From Opitutus sp. (GTDB lineage: Bacteria > Verrucomicrobiota > Verrucomicrobiia > Opitutales > Opitutaceae): 64,000 nucleotides of DNA. The notes under the pieces were generated by a model, which saw nothing but the letters and a program-made list of their open reading frames with translations, did no database searches and was not told where the DNA came from. The DNA lies in contig JANPZY010000001.1 of the NCBI GenBank assembly GCA_024707325.1, positions 1,364,001 to 1,428,000 of the forward strand. The letters are read 5' to 3'. Positions 27,099 to 36,617 of the stretch are shown here, piece after piece. Position 1 is the first letter of the stretch; each line of letters starts with the position of its first letter. Made by a program: the position numbers and the translations under genes.

Positions 27099-27185
27099 AA
27101 ATGAACGCGAAACGACGCGAACTTTTGAGCGGGCTTCCGTTAACCTAGATCATCTTCAGTCCGCCTTTTTCGTTCGCGTTCATTT
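27099..27185. repeat. Inverted ACGCGAA repeat pair
   Basis: AAATGAACGCGAAACG (27099-27114) faces CGTTCGCGTTCATTT (27171-27185), and GCCCGC/GCGGGC flank the left arm (27093, 27129). It sits in the gap after the RDD gene and may end its transcript. Arms resemble the elements at 52311 and 57179. Confidence 0.6.
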
Positions 27186-27224
27186 CTGTCCCTCTGCGCT
27201 TGGAAACGAAACTGCCTCCCCGTT

Positions 27225-27437
27225 ATGAAAGCTCTCCTCGTTTTCTTCGTCTGGTGCGTGTTGTTCGTCCTCTGCTGGCCGCTGGCTTTGCTCGCGCTGT
27301 TTCTCGCGCCGATCGTGTGGCTGATCTCCCTGCCGCTGCGGCTGGTGGGGATTTGCTTGGGCGGGCTGTTCGCCTTCGTGCGCGCGTTGGTGTTCCTGCC
27401 GGCGCGTGTGCTTGCCTGGCGACCGGCGACGGCGTGA
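27225..27437 (+). CDS. Small hydrophobic protein
   Basis: A 70-residue protein made almost wholly of two membrane segments (LVFFVWCVLFVLCWPLALLA and GLFAFVRALVFLPARVLA) with an Arg in between. No family is recognisable. It starts with ATG and a Lys (MKALL), lies 58 bp before purE on the same strand, and could be a real membrane peptide or a chance frame. Confidence 0.5.
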   Translation: MKALLVFFVWCVLFVLCWPLALLALFLAPIVWLISLPLRLVGICLGGLFAFVRALVFLPARVLAWRPATA

Positions 27438-27494
27438 CCACGCGCGAGGATTTTCGCTGCTGACAGCGGGCGGCGGATTTCCGATAGCTGCCCC

Positions 27495-27983
27495 ATGCAG
27501 GCCAAACCGCTCGTTGGGATCATCATGGGCAGCACGTCCGATTGGGAGACGATGCAGCACGCCGCCGCACAGCTCGAGGCACTCGGAGTGCCGTATGAGA
27601 AACGCGTCGTGAGCGCGCACCGCACACCCAAGCTCATGGTGAGCTATGCCGAGAGCGCGGAAAAACGTGGTCTCAAAGTCATCATTGCTGGCGCGGGCGG
27701 TGCCGCGCACTTGCCCGGCATGACTGCATCGATGACCTCGCTTCCCGTGCTGGGCGTGCCCGTGGAATCGAAAACCCTGAAGGGCCTCGATTCGCTTCTC
27801 TCCATTGTGCAGATGCCCGGCGGCGTGCCGGTGGCGACCTTTGCGATCGGCAAGGCCGGCGCGATCAACGCCGCGCTTTTCGCTGCCTCGCTCGTCGCCC
27901 TCGACGACGCGAAGACCCGCCGCGCGTGGAAAAACTTCCGCACGCAACAGACCGCGAAGGTGCTCAAGGCCAAGCTGCGGTGA
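27495..27983 (+). CDS. purE: N5-carboxyaminoimidazole ribonucleotide mutase
   Basis: Class I PurE of 162 residues, converting N5-CAIR to CAIR in purine synthesis. Motifs: [12 protein letters not shown] (phosphate loop), VVSAHRTP with the catalytic His, [12 protein letters not shown] and [15 protein letters not shown] [24 protein letters not shown]. Length is standard. purK follows on the same strand, 116 bp away, with a long palindrome between. Confidence 0.97.
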   Translation: MQAKPLVGIIMGSTSDWETMQHAAAQLEALGVPYEKRVVSAHRTPKLMVSYAESAEKRGLKVIIAGAGGAAHLPGMTASMTSLPVLGVPVESKTLKGLDSLLSIVQMPGGVPVATFAIGKAGAINAALFAASLVALDDAKTRRAWKNFRTQQTAKVLKAKLR

Positions 27984-28005
27984 GCGCCGCGCTGCGCGCG
28001 ACGCA

Positions 28006-28087
28006 GTTGAGAGTTGAGGGCTGAGAGTTGAGAGCGGGCCACGAACACGCGCTTGCGGCTCTCAACTCTCAGCTCTCAACTCTCAAC
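28006..28087. repeat. 30-bp near-perfect inverted repeat before purK
   Basis: The 30-nt arm at 28006-28035 (GTTGAGAGTTGAGGGCTG...) is the reverse complement, with one mismatch, of 28058-28087. The loop is 22 nt and the right arm ends 12 bp before the purK ATG, so it could occlude purK translation or end purE transcripts. Confidence 0.85.
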
Positions 28088-28099
28088 TTTCCTTCCCGC

Positions 28100-29236
28100 A
28101 TGATCCCTCCCGGCAAAACCATCGGCATTCTCGGCGGCGGCCAGCTCGGTCGTATGCTCGCGCAAGCGGCCCAGACGATGGGCTACCGCGTGCACGTCTT
28201 CGAGCCGCAGGCCAACTGTCCCGCGGGCGCCGTGGCCAACCTCGAGGTCAACGCATCTTACGACGATATCGAAGCGCTCAAACGTTTCGCCGCCGACGTT
28301 GACGTCATCACTTACGAGTTCGAGAACATCCCCTCGGAGCCACTCGCCGCGATCGCGCCACTCGTGCCGCTGCATCCGCGTGCCGACGTCCTTCACATCT
28401 GCCAGAACCGCCAGCGCGAAAAGAACTGGTTGCGCTCGCATAACTTTCCCCACGTGCGCTACGCCGAAGCGCTCGACGGCGACATCGCCGCCGCCGTTGC
28501 GCAGGTCGGCCGCCCGTGTGTCGTGAAGACCGCCGACTTCGGTTACGACGGCAAAGGCCAGATGCGCATCGTCGACGACGCCGATCTGGAAAAAGCCGCC
28601 GCCATTTTCCGCGGACGTCGTTGCGTCGTCGAAAAATGGATCGATTTCAAATGCGAGCTTTCCGTCGTCGTCGCGCGCTCGAGCACCGGCGAAGTCCGCA
28701 GTTTCCCCGTCGCGGAAAACATCCACACGCGCCACATCCTCGATTTCTCGATCGTGCCCGCGCGCGTCGGCGAGCCGATCGCGCGTGAAGCCGAGCAACT
28801 CGCGAGCACCATCGCCGAAAAACTCGGCGTCGTCGGCCTCCTCGCCGTTGAGATGTTTGTTTCCACCACCGGCGAAGTGCTCGTCAACGAACTCGCGCCG
28901 CGTCCGCACAACTCCGGCCACTGGTCGCTCGACGGCTGCGCGACGAGTCAGTTCGAGCAACACCTCCGCGCCGTGTGCGGCCTGCCGCTCGGCCCGGTGA
29001 CCGTGCGCCAGCCGAGCGTGATGGTGAACATCCTCGGTGACGCGTGGAAATGGGCCGACAACCAAGTCACCGCCGCGCCGCACTGGGAAGCGATCCTCGC
29101 CGATCCCTCGGCCAAGCTGCATCTTTATGGCAAAGCCGAGCCGCGCCTCGGCCGGAAAATGGGTCACTTCACCGTCTGCGCCGACGACGTCGAGCAAGCC
29201 CTCGACCGCGCGCGCGAGCTGAAGCAACGGCTCTGA
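28100..29236 (+). CDS. purK: N5-carboxyaminoimidazole ribonucleotide synthase
   Basis: ATP-grasp enzyme of 378 residues carboxylating AIR with bicarbonate, making the substrate of PurE. Motifs: GILGGGQLGRMLAQAA, DVITYEFENIP, VKTADFGYDGKGQ (ATP loop), VEMFVSTTGEVLVNELAPRP and HNSGHWSLDGC. ATG 28100 (MIPPGKTIG) is preferred; an upstream in-frame start at 28028 lies inside the palindrome. Confidence 0.97.
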   Translation: MIPPGKTIGILGGGQLGRMLAQAAQTMGYRVHVFEPQANCPAGAVANLEVNASYDDIEALKRFAADVDVITYEFENIPSEPLAAIAPLVPLHPRADVLHICQNRQREKNWLRSHNFPHVRYAEALDGDIAAAVAQVGRPCVVKTADFGYDGKGQMRIVDDADLEKAAAIFRGRRCVVEKWIDFKCELSVVVARSSTGEVRSFPVAENIHTRHILDFSIVPARVGEPIAREAEQLASTIAEKLGVVGLLAVEMFVSTTGEVLVNELAPRPHNSGHWSLDGCATSQFEQHLRAVCGLPLGPVTVRQPSVMVNILGDAWKWADNQVTAAPHWEAILADPSAKLHLYGKAEPRLGRKMGHFTVCADDVEQALDRARELKQRL

Positions 29237-29250
29237 GGCGCGCACCCGCT

Positions 29251-29333
29251 TGTTCTCTTTCTCGTAATCGTCCTCGTTCTCGCAACCGCGCGCTACATCG
29301 CTGGACCGATTCGAGAACGAAGAACGATTACGG
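29251..29333. repeat. GA/CT hairpin element, type A copy 2
   Basis: Pyrimidine arm 29251-29282 (TGTTCTCTTTCTCGTAATCG...) and shortened purine arm 29312-29333 (CGAGAACGAAGAACGATTAC...), loop with GCGCGCTACATCG. It lies in the convergent purK/mocA gap and is followed within 6 bp by array 4. Confidence 0.82.
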
Positions 29334-29338
29334 TGGTT

Positions 29339-29492
29339 GCGAGTTCGATTCGCGCCGCACTCAGTCCCGACCCGGTGCGCACCTTGGCTCGACCTTGTCC
29401 GCAACGTGTCCCGACCCGGTCCGGACCTTGGCGCGACCCGGTCCGCACTTTGTCCCGACTCACGCCGGACTCGGGTATGACTCGGCTCCGCT
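29339..29492 (-). repeat. 22-bp tandem repeat array 4 (7 units)
   Basis: Seven 22-bp units in reverse orientation (154 bp, unit starts 29339, 29361, 29383, 29405, 29427, 29449, 29471), for example CTTGGCGCGAC followed by CCGGTCCGCAC. The last unit reaches the first base of the mocA stop codon (29492-29494). Confidence 0.9.
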
Positions 29493-30103
29493 CAGATCGC
29501 CGTCGCGGCGGCGTAGTCGTTGGGGGTGTCGAGATCGGTGGCGAGTTCGGGCGCGTCCACGCGCGCGACGTCGTTGGTGCTGCCGTTGAGGAGATCGCGG
29601 GCGCCGGTGTCGCCGGTGAGCGCGGCAAGCGTCGCGAAGTGGTTCCGGCGGAGGAGCGCTGGCACGCCGTTGCGACCGGAGTAAAAACAGGCTGCGATGC
29701 CGTTTGCGTGAGGCGGGAGTGCGGCGATGAGTTTTTCCACGATTTGGGACGAAAACGCGGGCTGGTCGCAGACGGTGAACAGGGCGGCGTCGAGGTCGCG
29801 GGAGAATTGTTGCAGCGTGTCGGTGCCGCAGCGGACGGAGGAGGCAAGGCCTTCGGGCCAGGCGGCGTTTTCGGCAATGATCACGGGGCGGCGGGCGAGG
29901 AGCGGACGAATTTCCTCGGCGTGCGAACCGAGCACGACCACCACGGGCCAGACCGGTGTGGCGAGCAGTGCGTCGACCGTGCGGACGATAAGCGGAGAGC
30001 CTTGAAGCGGCAGAAGTTGTTTCGGTCGACCCATGCGGGTGGACGCACCCGCGGCGAGGACGACGGCGCCGATGCGAAGCGGAGAACGGGGCGGCAAGCT
30101 CAT
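29492..30103 (-). CDS. mocA: MobA/MocA-like nucleotidyltransferase
   Basis: A 203-residue NTP transferase: AVVLAAGASTRMGRPKQLLP is the nucleotide-binding signature, followed by VVVLGSHAEEI, LFTVCDQPAF (metal Asp) and a C-terminal DLDTPNDYA. The family makes molybdopterin cytosine dinucleotide. It is 18 bp downstream of an XdhC-family gene on the same strand, the usual partner in maturing xanthine-dehydrogenase-type enzymes. The symbol is by family resemblance; another NTP-transfer role is possible. Confidence 0.82.
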   Translation of the reverse strand: MSLPPRSPLRIGAVVLAAGASTRMGRPKQLLPLQGSPLIVRTVDALLATPVWPVVVVLGSHAEEIRPLLARRPVIIAENAAWPEGLASSVRCGTDTLQQFSRDLDAALFTVCDQPAFSSQIVEKLIAALPPHANGIAACFYSGRNGVPALLRRNHFATLAALTGDTGARDLLNGSTNDVARVDAPELATDLDTPNDYAAATAI

Positions 30104-30121
30104 CGGTCGCGGGGAAAGGAG

Positions 30122-31117
30122 TTAACTGTGAATCGGGCGCTCGCGCTGGCGCAGCGGACGAGCGTCGCGGCGGGTGAGCACGCTTTGGATTTCCGCGAGA
30201 ATGCTCAGCGCGACCTCGGCGGGCGTGTCGCCACCCAGATCAAGTCCGGTCGGCGCGTGGAGCCGGGCCCGATCGGTTTCGGAGAAGGAGGCGCCTTGGT
30301 CGGTTAGGTCCTGTAGAATGCGGGTGGCGCGTTTTTTCGGGCCAAGCAGGCCGAGATAGGCGAGCGGGCGGGCCAGGAGTTGGCCCAGTAGCGGAGTATC
30401 GTGGATGTAGTGGTGTGTCATGATCACCACGGCGGTGCGAGGAGTGAGGACAACTCCCTGCGAATCGAGCGGCTTTGAGGGATCGATGACGAGCACGCGC
30501 GCGGCTTGCGGGAAACGCGCCGGCGTGGCGTAGGCCGGCCGCGGATCGGCGACCGTGATGCGCCACCCGAGCGTGGCAGCGAGCGCGGCGAGCGGTTGCG
30601 CGTCGTCGCCTGCGCCAAAGATCGTGAGCGGCTGCGGTGGCAGAATCTCTTGATGGAAAACGTCCGGCGCCGGCGCGTCGGGGGTTGAATCGTCGAGCCG
30701 CGTGCAGGTGTGCGCGTCGTCGCCAAACGCGACGGCGAGCCGGGTGGGGCGGTCGGCCGCGAGGTTTTCGCGTAGGGTCGCGATCCACGGTGCGGCGGAA
30801 TCGATCCGCTCGAGCACCACGCGCACGACGCCGTGGCAGCCGAGCCCCACGCCCCACACGAGATCGTTTTCCGAAGTGGTGTCATACACGACTGCCTGCG
30901 GTCTGCCCGTGGTGAGGACTTCGCTGGCGCGGGCGACGAGATCTTCTTCCAAGCAACCGCCACTGATCGATCCGACGCGTGAGCGATCTGCGCTGATAAG
31001 TAGTCGGGCGCCCGGCCTGCGATAGGAGGAGCCGGCGACGGAAACCAGGGTGCAAAGCACCGCGGACTGCGGGGGCTCGGCGGAAAGCTTTCGGAGGATG
31101 GCTTCAATCTCCGTCAT
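30122..31117 (-). CDS. xdhC: XdhC/CoxI family maturation protein
   Basis: A 331-residue cytoplasmic protein that in the family carries the molybdenum cofactor, assists its sulfuration and inserts it into xanthine dehydrogenase-type hydroxylases. Conserved: VSVAGSSYRRPGARLLI, GSISGGCLEEDLV, WGVGLGCHGVV in the N-terminal domain and a Rossmann-like C-terminal domain (LTIFGAGDDAQPLAALA, VVIMTHHYIHD, YLGLLGPKKRA, LDLGGDTPAEVALSILAEI). ATG 31117 (MTEIEAIL) is used; ATG 31138 is 21 bp upstream. No structural molybdo-hydroxylase genes are in the window. Confidence 0.88.
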   Translation of the reverse strand: MTEIEAILRKLSAEPPQSAVLCTLVSVAGSSYRRPGARLLISADRSRVGSISGGCLEEDLVARASEVLTTGRPQAVVYDTTSENDLVWGVGLGCHGVVRVVLERIDSAAPWIATLRENLAADRPTRLAVAFGDDAHTCTRLDDSTPDAPAPDVFHQEILPPQPLTIFGAGDDAQPLAALAATLGWRITVADPRPAYATPARFPQAARVLVIDPSKPLDSQGVVLTPRTAVVIMTHHYIHDTPLLGQLLARPLAYLGLLGPKKRATRILQDLTDQGASFSETDRARLHAPTGLDLGGDTPAEVALSILAEIQSVLTRRDARPLRQRERPIHS

Positions 31118-31451
31118 GAGGGGCGCTAGAAGAAGCATTCATAGTTCACGCGTTTCCGCGCCGCGCAATGGCGCGCTGCCAGAGGGGAAAGAAAAGAATT
31201 TTTGGAGGCCATCCAGAAGGCTCCATTTGGACTATGACGCACTGGTTCCCGTGGAACTATGTCATAACCAGAGGATTATGTGCGCACAATAACGCTAATG
31301 CTAAGCATTAATTATCAATGTAATGCGGTGCCACTCGGGTGCAATTAACGAAACTGTTGCATTCCGGCCTGATTCTAGCAGCCTCGCCCGCAAGTTCAAT
31401 TCGGCGTCAGCCGGTTAACTTACACACAACACAACATAAACTGATTAAACT
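31118..31451. other. AT-rich divergent control region with palindromes
   Basis: A 334-bp gap between divergent xdhC and the TonB receptor, visibly richer in A/T than its surroundings. It contains a two-step inverted repeat (ATGAC 31234-31238 and GTCAT 31261-31265 enclosing GTTCC-CGT-GGAAC, 31245-31257) and a 15-bp palindrome TAATGCT-A-AGCATTA (31296-31310). Both look like operator sites. I found no convincing -35/-10 pair. Confidence 0.5.
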
Positions 31452-34307
31452 ATGAACATGCTTCTTAAACGGAAGTTCATGGCCGGGCTGTCGCTGTTCG
31501 CGGCGGCCAACGTGGTTGCAGTCACCGGCGCTTTTGCGCAGACAACCAGCAGTGACTCCGAGCAGACGGTTACGCTCGAGAAGTTCGAAGTCACTGGCTC
31601 CTACATCCCCTATTCGGCGGATGCTCCCGCGGTTCCGGTTACGCTCGTTGGTCCTCGCGAAATCGAGGCGACCGGCCGTAGCGGCGACCTTCTCGAAGTG
31701 ATTCGCAAGGCCGTCCCGCAGTTCGTGGGTAATGGTAACCTTGGTTCGTCCAACTCGAACATCTCGGGTGGCTCGACGAACGGTGGTTCCCAAGTTCGCC
31801 TCCGTAACGTGCAGACGCTGGTGCTGGTCAACGGTCGTCGTGCGGCGTTCGCGCCCGTGAGCGCGGTTGGCGGTTACGACTTCGTCGACGTCAACTCGAT
31901 CCCGGTCTCCGCGGTCGAGCGCATCGAAGTCCTCAAGGACGGTGCTTCCGCGCTCTACGGCTCTGACGCCGTTTCCGGTGTGGTGAACATCATCCTCAAG
32001 AAGGACTACGAGGGCGCCGAGGTCGGTGGCACCTATCACATCTCGAAGAACGAAGGTAGCACCTGGGAAGAGCGTTCGGCTCGCCTCACGGTCGGTGCGA
32101 AGTCGGGCAAGACCTCCGTCACCCTTTCGGCTGAGTGGGTCCGCAGCGATCCGCTCTTCCAGAACGAGCGCGGTTTCTCGGCCGACCAGACCGGCAAGAC
32201 TTCCAGCTTCGCTGGTGTTGTGAACTACTTCGGCGAAGAGTCGGGCAACTTCCTCCTCGCTGATCGTGGCGCTCCTCCGCTGAACACCGACATGACCGGC
32301 GCCGAGCTGGTTGCCGCTGGTTACTACACCCAGCCGTCGGTTCCCCTCAGCAGCCTCTTCAATCTGTCGCAGTATGTGACGCTCGCTCTCGGCAACGAGA
32401 AGCAGGCTCTCGTGGCGAACATTACCCACGAGCTCTCCGACAAGGTGGAGCTGTTCAGCGACATCCTCTATTCGCACACCGATACCTTCTACCAACTCGC
32501 GGCCCAGCCGATCGTCGGTATGCCGATCTTGGCGGCTGACACCGAGGGCTTCGGTGGCCCCACCGGCTACACGCTCCCTGAGCAGTTCCAGAACCCGTTC
32601 GATGATCTCGTGCTGGTTCGTAACCGCTTCGTCGACAATCCGCGTAAATATTACAGCGAGAACGACTCGTTCCGCGGCCTCTTCGGTATCCGTGGCGAAA
32701 TCAACGAGCTCTTCTCGTTCGAGGCCGCTGCGAACCTGAACAAGGTCAACCAGATGTTCCGCAACGAAAACGTGATCGACCGTGTCGCTCTGGCCAATGC
32801 CATCGACTCGAACCTGATCAACCTCTTCGCTCGCGAACAGGATCCTGCGAAGATGAAGACCGCCAACATCTTCGGCACGGCTTACTCGAAGAACGTCAGC
32901 ACCCTGATCGGCTTCGACGCCCGCCTCATCGGCGAGATTCCTGATGTCCTCCCGGCCGGCTCCATCCGCTTCGCGGTGGGCGGCGAGACCCGTCGTGAGA
33001 CGCTGTCTGCCAAGCCTGACGTCGGCAGCTACACGATCTCCGATCCCAACAGCCCGCTCTACGGTTCGCCCTCCGCTTGGGACGGCGCGACGACCTCCGA
33101 TCCGTTCAGCGTCGACCGCTCCGTCGACTCGTTCTTCGCCGAAGTTCGTGTCCCGATCACCTCGGCGAAGCAGGCCATCAAGGGTTTCCACACGATGGAA
33201 CTCGATCTGGCCGCCCGTAAGGACTTCTACAGCGACACCGATGATCCGCTCGTTCCGAAGATCTCGCTCCGCTGGCTCCCGGTGAACGACGAGTTCGCAA
33301 TCCGCGCTTCCTACTCGGAGTCCTTCTCCGCCGCCAGCCTCTACTCCCTGTTCGGCCCCGGTGGCGTGGGCTTCACGGAGCAGCCCGTGGGCGTCGAGTT
33401 CGTCGACGGCCGCGTGATGGACGAGAATGTTGACCAGGGCTTCCTGCGCATTCTCTCCAACCCGAACCTGCTGCCGGAAGAGGCGCAGAACTACTCCGCT
33501 GGTATCGTTTACTCGCCCAAGGCCATCAAAGGTCTGTCCGTCGAGCTGAACTACTTCTACATCAAGCAGGACCAGATCGTTGGCGCGATCAACGACCTCA
33601 CCATCCTCCAGGATGTCGAGACCAACGGTGCCGACTCCGAGTATGCTGATCGCGTGCGCATCGGCAGCTTCAACGGCACCGCCATCACGGCTCCCGGCCA
33701 GCTGAGCGCTGCGTTCGACGCCGCCGGCGGTTCGTTCACCCGCGTGTTCGTCACGAACTACTCGGAGAACTTCGTTTCCGGCCGCCAGGACGGTTTCGAT
33801 GCCACGGTCAACTACGCCTTCGACGTGCCCTCCGTGGCCCGCTTCAACATCGCCCTGAACGGTCTCTTCTATAACCGCTTCAGCGTCGATGATGAGGACT
33901 ATGTTGGCACGACCAACGGCAGCAGCGTCCTCAACGGCGGCACCATCCCGGATTGGCGTGGTAACCTCCGCATTGAGGCCACCCGTGGCAACTTCGATGC
34001 CGGCATCGTGATCGACTACATCCCGAGCGTGACCGACACCGTCGCGTCTGAGACCCAGACCGACCCGACGATGGATCGCCACGTCGAGTCCTTCACCAGC
34101 GTGGACCTCTACCTCGGCTACACCTTCAAGGGTGGCGAAGGCCTCGCCCGCTATGTGGACGGCCTCAGCCTCCGCGTCGGTGCCCTGAACGTGTTCAACG
34201 AGCACATTCCGCTGGCTGCCGCCTCCTGGACGGATGCCAATGCCGACACCGCCACGTATGGCGCGTTGGGCCGCGAGTTCTTCATCTCGGCCAGCTACAA
34301 GTTCTAA
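31452..34307 (+). CDS. TonB-dependent receptor
   Basis: Outer-membrane receptor of 951 residues. A signal peptide ends at about 30 (FAAANVVAVTGAFAQ), a TonB box-like VTLEKFEVTGS follows, then the plug (about 55-180; RLRNVQTLVLVNGRRAAF, VERIEVLKDGASALYGSDAV) and a long barrel ending in the typical aromatic C-terminus FISASYKF. Codons look strongly biased to C/T-ending forms, as in highly expressed genes. It is followed by a strong terminator, then an S9 peptidase and a second receptor, suggesting a peptide uptake region. The ligand is unknown. Confidence 0.93.
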   Translation: MNMLLKRKFMAGLSLFAAANVVAVTGAFAQTTSSDSEQTVTLEKFEVTGSYIPYSADAPAVPVTLVGPREIEATGRSGDLLEVIRKAVPQFVGNGNLGSSNSNISGGSTNGGSQVRLRNVQTLVLVNGRRAAFAPVSAVGGYDFVDVNSIPVSAVERIEVLKDGASALYGSDAVSGVVNIILKKDYEGAEVGGTYHISKNEGSTWEERSARLTVGAKSGKTSVTLSAEWVRSDPLFQNERGFSADQTGKTSSFAGVVNYFGEESGNFLLADRGAPPLNTDMTGAELVAAGYYTQPSVPLSSLFNLSQYVTLALGNEKQALVANITHELSDKVELFSDILYSHTDTFYQLAAQPIVGMPILAADTEGFGGPTGYTLPEQFQNPFDDLVLVRNRFVDNPRKYYSENDSFRGLFGIRGEINELFSFEAAANLNKVNQMFRNENVIDRVALANAIDSNLINLFAREQDPAKMKTANIFGTAYSKNVSTLIGFDARLIGEIPDVLPAGSIRFAVGGETRRETLSAKPDVGSYTISDPNSPLYGSPSAWDGATTSDPFSVDRSVDSFFAEVRVPITSAKQAIKGFHTMELDLAARKDFYSDTDDPLVPKISLRWLPVNDEFAIRASYSESFSAASLYSLFGPGGVGFTEQPVGVEFVDGRVMDENVDQGFLRILSNPNLLPEEAQNYSAGIVYSPKAIKGLSVELNYFYIKQDQIVGAINDLTILQDVETNGADSEYADRVRIGSFNGTAITAPGQLSAAFDAAGGSFTRVFVTNYSENFVSGRQDGFDATVNYAFDVPSVARFNIALNGLFYNRFSVDDEDYVGTTNGSSVLNGGTIPDWRGNLRIEATRGNFDAGIVIDYIPSVTDTVASETQTDPTMDRHVESFTSVDLYLGYTFKGGEGLARYVDGLSLRVGALNVFNEHIPLAAASWTDANADTATYGALGREFFISASYKF

Positions 34308-34340
34308 TTGAGAACGCTGCGTCTTTGATGCAGTCATCAA

Positions 34341-34372
34341 ACCGGAGACCGCGAGGTCTCCGGTTTTTTTTT
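34341..34372 (+). terminator. Rho-independent terminator after the TonB receptor
   Basis: ACCGGAGACC (34341-34350), loop GCGA, GGTCTCCGGT (34355-34364), then eight T. Textbook form; the S9 peptidase gene starts 7 bp further on, so that gene needs its own promoter or read-through. Confidence 0.95.
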
Positions 34373-34378
34373 GCTCTT

Positions 34379-36323
34379 ATGAAGATACTCCGTGTTGCCC
34401 GCTTTTTCTGCTGCGCGCTTCTCTGGCCTGTCAGCCACGCGCTCTTCGGTGCTCCGATCCCGCTAGAGGACTTTTTCCGCGAGTCGGAGATTTCTGCGCC
34501 GTCACTCTCCCAGGACGGCACGCGCATCGTGTTCCTGATGCGCAACCACCCTGCGCGGACCTCGATCGCGGTTTACGACATCAAGAAACAGCAGGGCTCC
34601 ATCGTCTTCGTGCCCGGCGACTACAATGTCGACTTCGCTTTCTGGAAGCGCGACCGGATCGTCTTCGGCGGCGACGCTGGCGGTAACGAGTCCTTTGCGC
34701 TCCGCTCGATCAAGGCCGACGGCTCGGATCTGCGCGACCTGAGTGAATCGGTGCGGAAATATCGTCCCGTCGACGGTCCGGTCGGCAGCAGCCTGTATTC
34801 AACGCTGCGCGATGATCCCGACCACATCCTCATTGCTGGCTTCGGCGTGAGAAAGGATGGGAATGGGCCGATGGCAGCCGATCACGCCCTTTGGTCTTTA
34901 CCGCCTCAATGTGATTTCCGGCAAACGCACGCTCGTGGAAAACTGGGATGATCGCGCCACGGCTTACATCGTGGATCCTCGCTCTGGCGAGGTCTACGGC
35001 CGCACCCGGCAGTCGGGTGGCAACCAGATCCTCGAGATCAAGAATCTTCAGGGCGCCTACAAAGTCGTGGGCGAGTATCCCGGAAGCACCCTGCCTTATG
35101 GGTTCGCCGGGTTGTTGCCTGGAAACAAGGAAGCCCTCGTGCAGGTGGACGACGGGACGCCGGATAACGACCGCAAGCCTCTCTACGTTTTCGACCGGGA
35201 CTCGACCAAACTGGGACGAAAGCTCTATGCCGCGCCGGCAGGTGAGATCGTCCAAATCCACCGTGATCGCGCCCGTCGCGTCGTAGGCATCACCTACGAA
35301 GCCGAGCGGAGAGAGACGGACTGGTTCGATCCGGTGTGGGCCAAGATCGCCGCGTCGCTTCGCGTTACCTTCCCGGATCACCGGGTCGAGATCGCGCACT
35401 CCACCGACGACGCCAAGCTCCATATCGTCTATGTTTACAGCGATCGCGATCCGGGTGCGTTCTACATCTTCGACTCCGTTGCGCCTTCGCTTACGCCTTT
35501 GGGCAAGATCAACACCCGCCTTGATCCCGCGCGGCTCGCGAACCGGCAGCCGGTAAAATACCCGGCTCGCGATGGCTTGGAGATCCACGGCTACCTCACC
35601 GAGCCCCTCGGCAGAGAAGGGCAGAAGAACCCGCTCATTCTGCTGCCGCACGGCGGACCGTTCGGCATTCGCGATTCATGGGCCTTCGATGCCGACGCGC
35701 AATTTCTGGCCAGTCGCGGATACTCTGTTCTGCAGGTAAATTACCGCGGCTCCGGCGGCTATGGATCCAGCTTTTATCGCGCTGGTTTGCGCCAGTGGGG
35801 ACGGAAGATGCAGGACGACCTCACCGATGCCGTGCATTGGGCGATTGAGAAAGGTATCACCTCTCCGGATACGGTCGCGATCTACGGGGCGAGCTACGGT
35901 GGCTACGCGACGCTCGCCGGTTTGGTCTACACTCCCGAACTCTATCGCTGCGGCATCAACTACGTCGGCGTTTCGGATCTGCGATTGATCGTTTACGCCA
36001 ACGAAGATCAGGGCCGCGGCGCCGATCTTTTCTTTGCCGAGGCGATCGGCCGCGATCGCAACGAGCTCCGGGATCGATCCCCGGTGGAGCATGTGGCGAA
36101 CATTCGCGTGCCGACGCTTCACGCTTACGGTGAGAACGATCCACGCGTGGACATCGGCCACTGGAAAGTGCTCGAGCGCGAGCTGAAACGGCACAACAAG
36201 CCTTACCAATACATCCGCGAACGCGACGAGGGACACGGCTTCGAATCCGAAGGCAGCCGTATCGCCTTTTATACGGCCGTCGAAAAGTTCCTGGCGGAAC
36301 ACCTGCCGGTCGAGAGCCGCTGA
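34379..36323 (+). CDS. S9 family (prolyl oligopeptidase-type) peptidase (frameshift)
   Basis: Exported serine peptidase, about 647 residues if repaired. A signal peptide (FFCCALLWPVSHALFGA) is followed by a beta-propeller and a C-terminal alpha/beta hydrolase domain with oxyanion region LLPHGGPFG, NYRGSGGYG, nucleophile Ser in GASYGGY (codon at 35892), Asp in GENDPRVD and His in EGHGF. The first 160 codons are in one frame (to GFGVRKDGNG) and the rest in another (RWQPITPFGLYRL). Removing one G from GGG at 34865-34867 gives a continuous KDGNGRWQPITPFG. Between two TonB receptors it probably trims imported or surface peptides. Confidence 0.9.
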
Positions 36324-36617
36324 TCGCGTAAACGCGAGAAAAGAGCGCGGGCGCGTCGTTCAGGCCGCGACCATGGGCGGCCGCGCGCGGTTTTCTCGTA
36401 ACGTGTATCCATAAACGCGATACGCAGCGGACTCGTGCGGTCTCCGCGGTGGCATCGGGCTTCTTTCCCAAGGAGCTGCGCCGCGGCTGATGGTGGGGCA
36501 TCGCCCCAAATGTGCCGCGCAGGCGAAGCCCTGCCTCCGGTCTGCGGTCTGATGGCACTCTTGCACGTGTCGGTTCCCACCAGGGAACCCACGAAAAACA
36601 CCAACCGCACACTGATT
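36324..36617 (+). other. Long leader with nested hairpins before the second TonB receptor
   Basis: A 294-bp gap with several potential RNA structures: a large imperfect inverted repeat (CGAGAAAA near 36331 with TTTTCTCG near 36392), a nested structure at 36476-36522 (CTGC..GCGGC with GCCGC..GCAG enclosing TGGGGC-ATC-GCCCCA) and GGTTCCC-ACCA-GGGAACC (36572-36589) ending 28 bp before the start codon. No known riboswitch class is recognisable. An open frame upstream of 36618 lacks a signal sequence and is not taken as coding. Confidence 0.45.
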
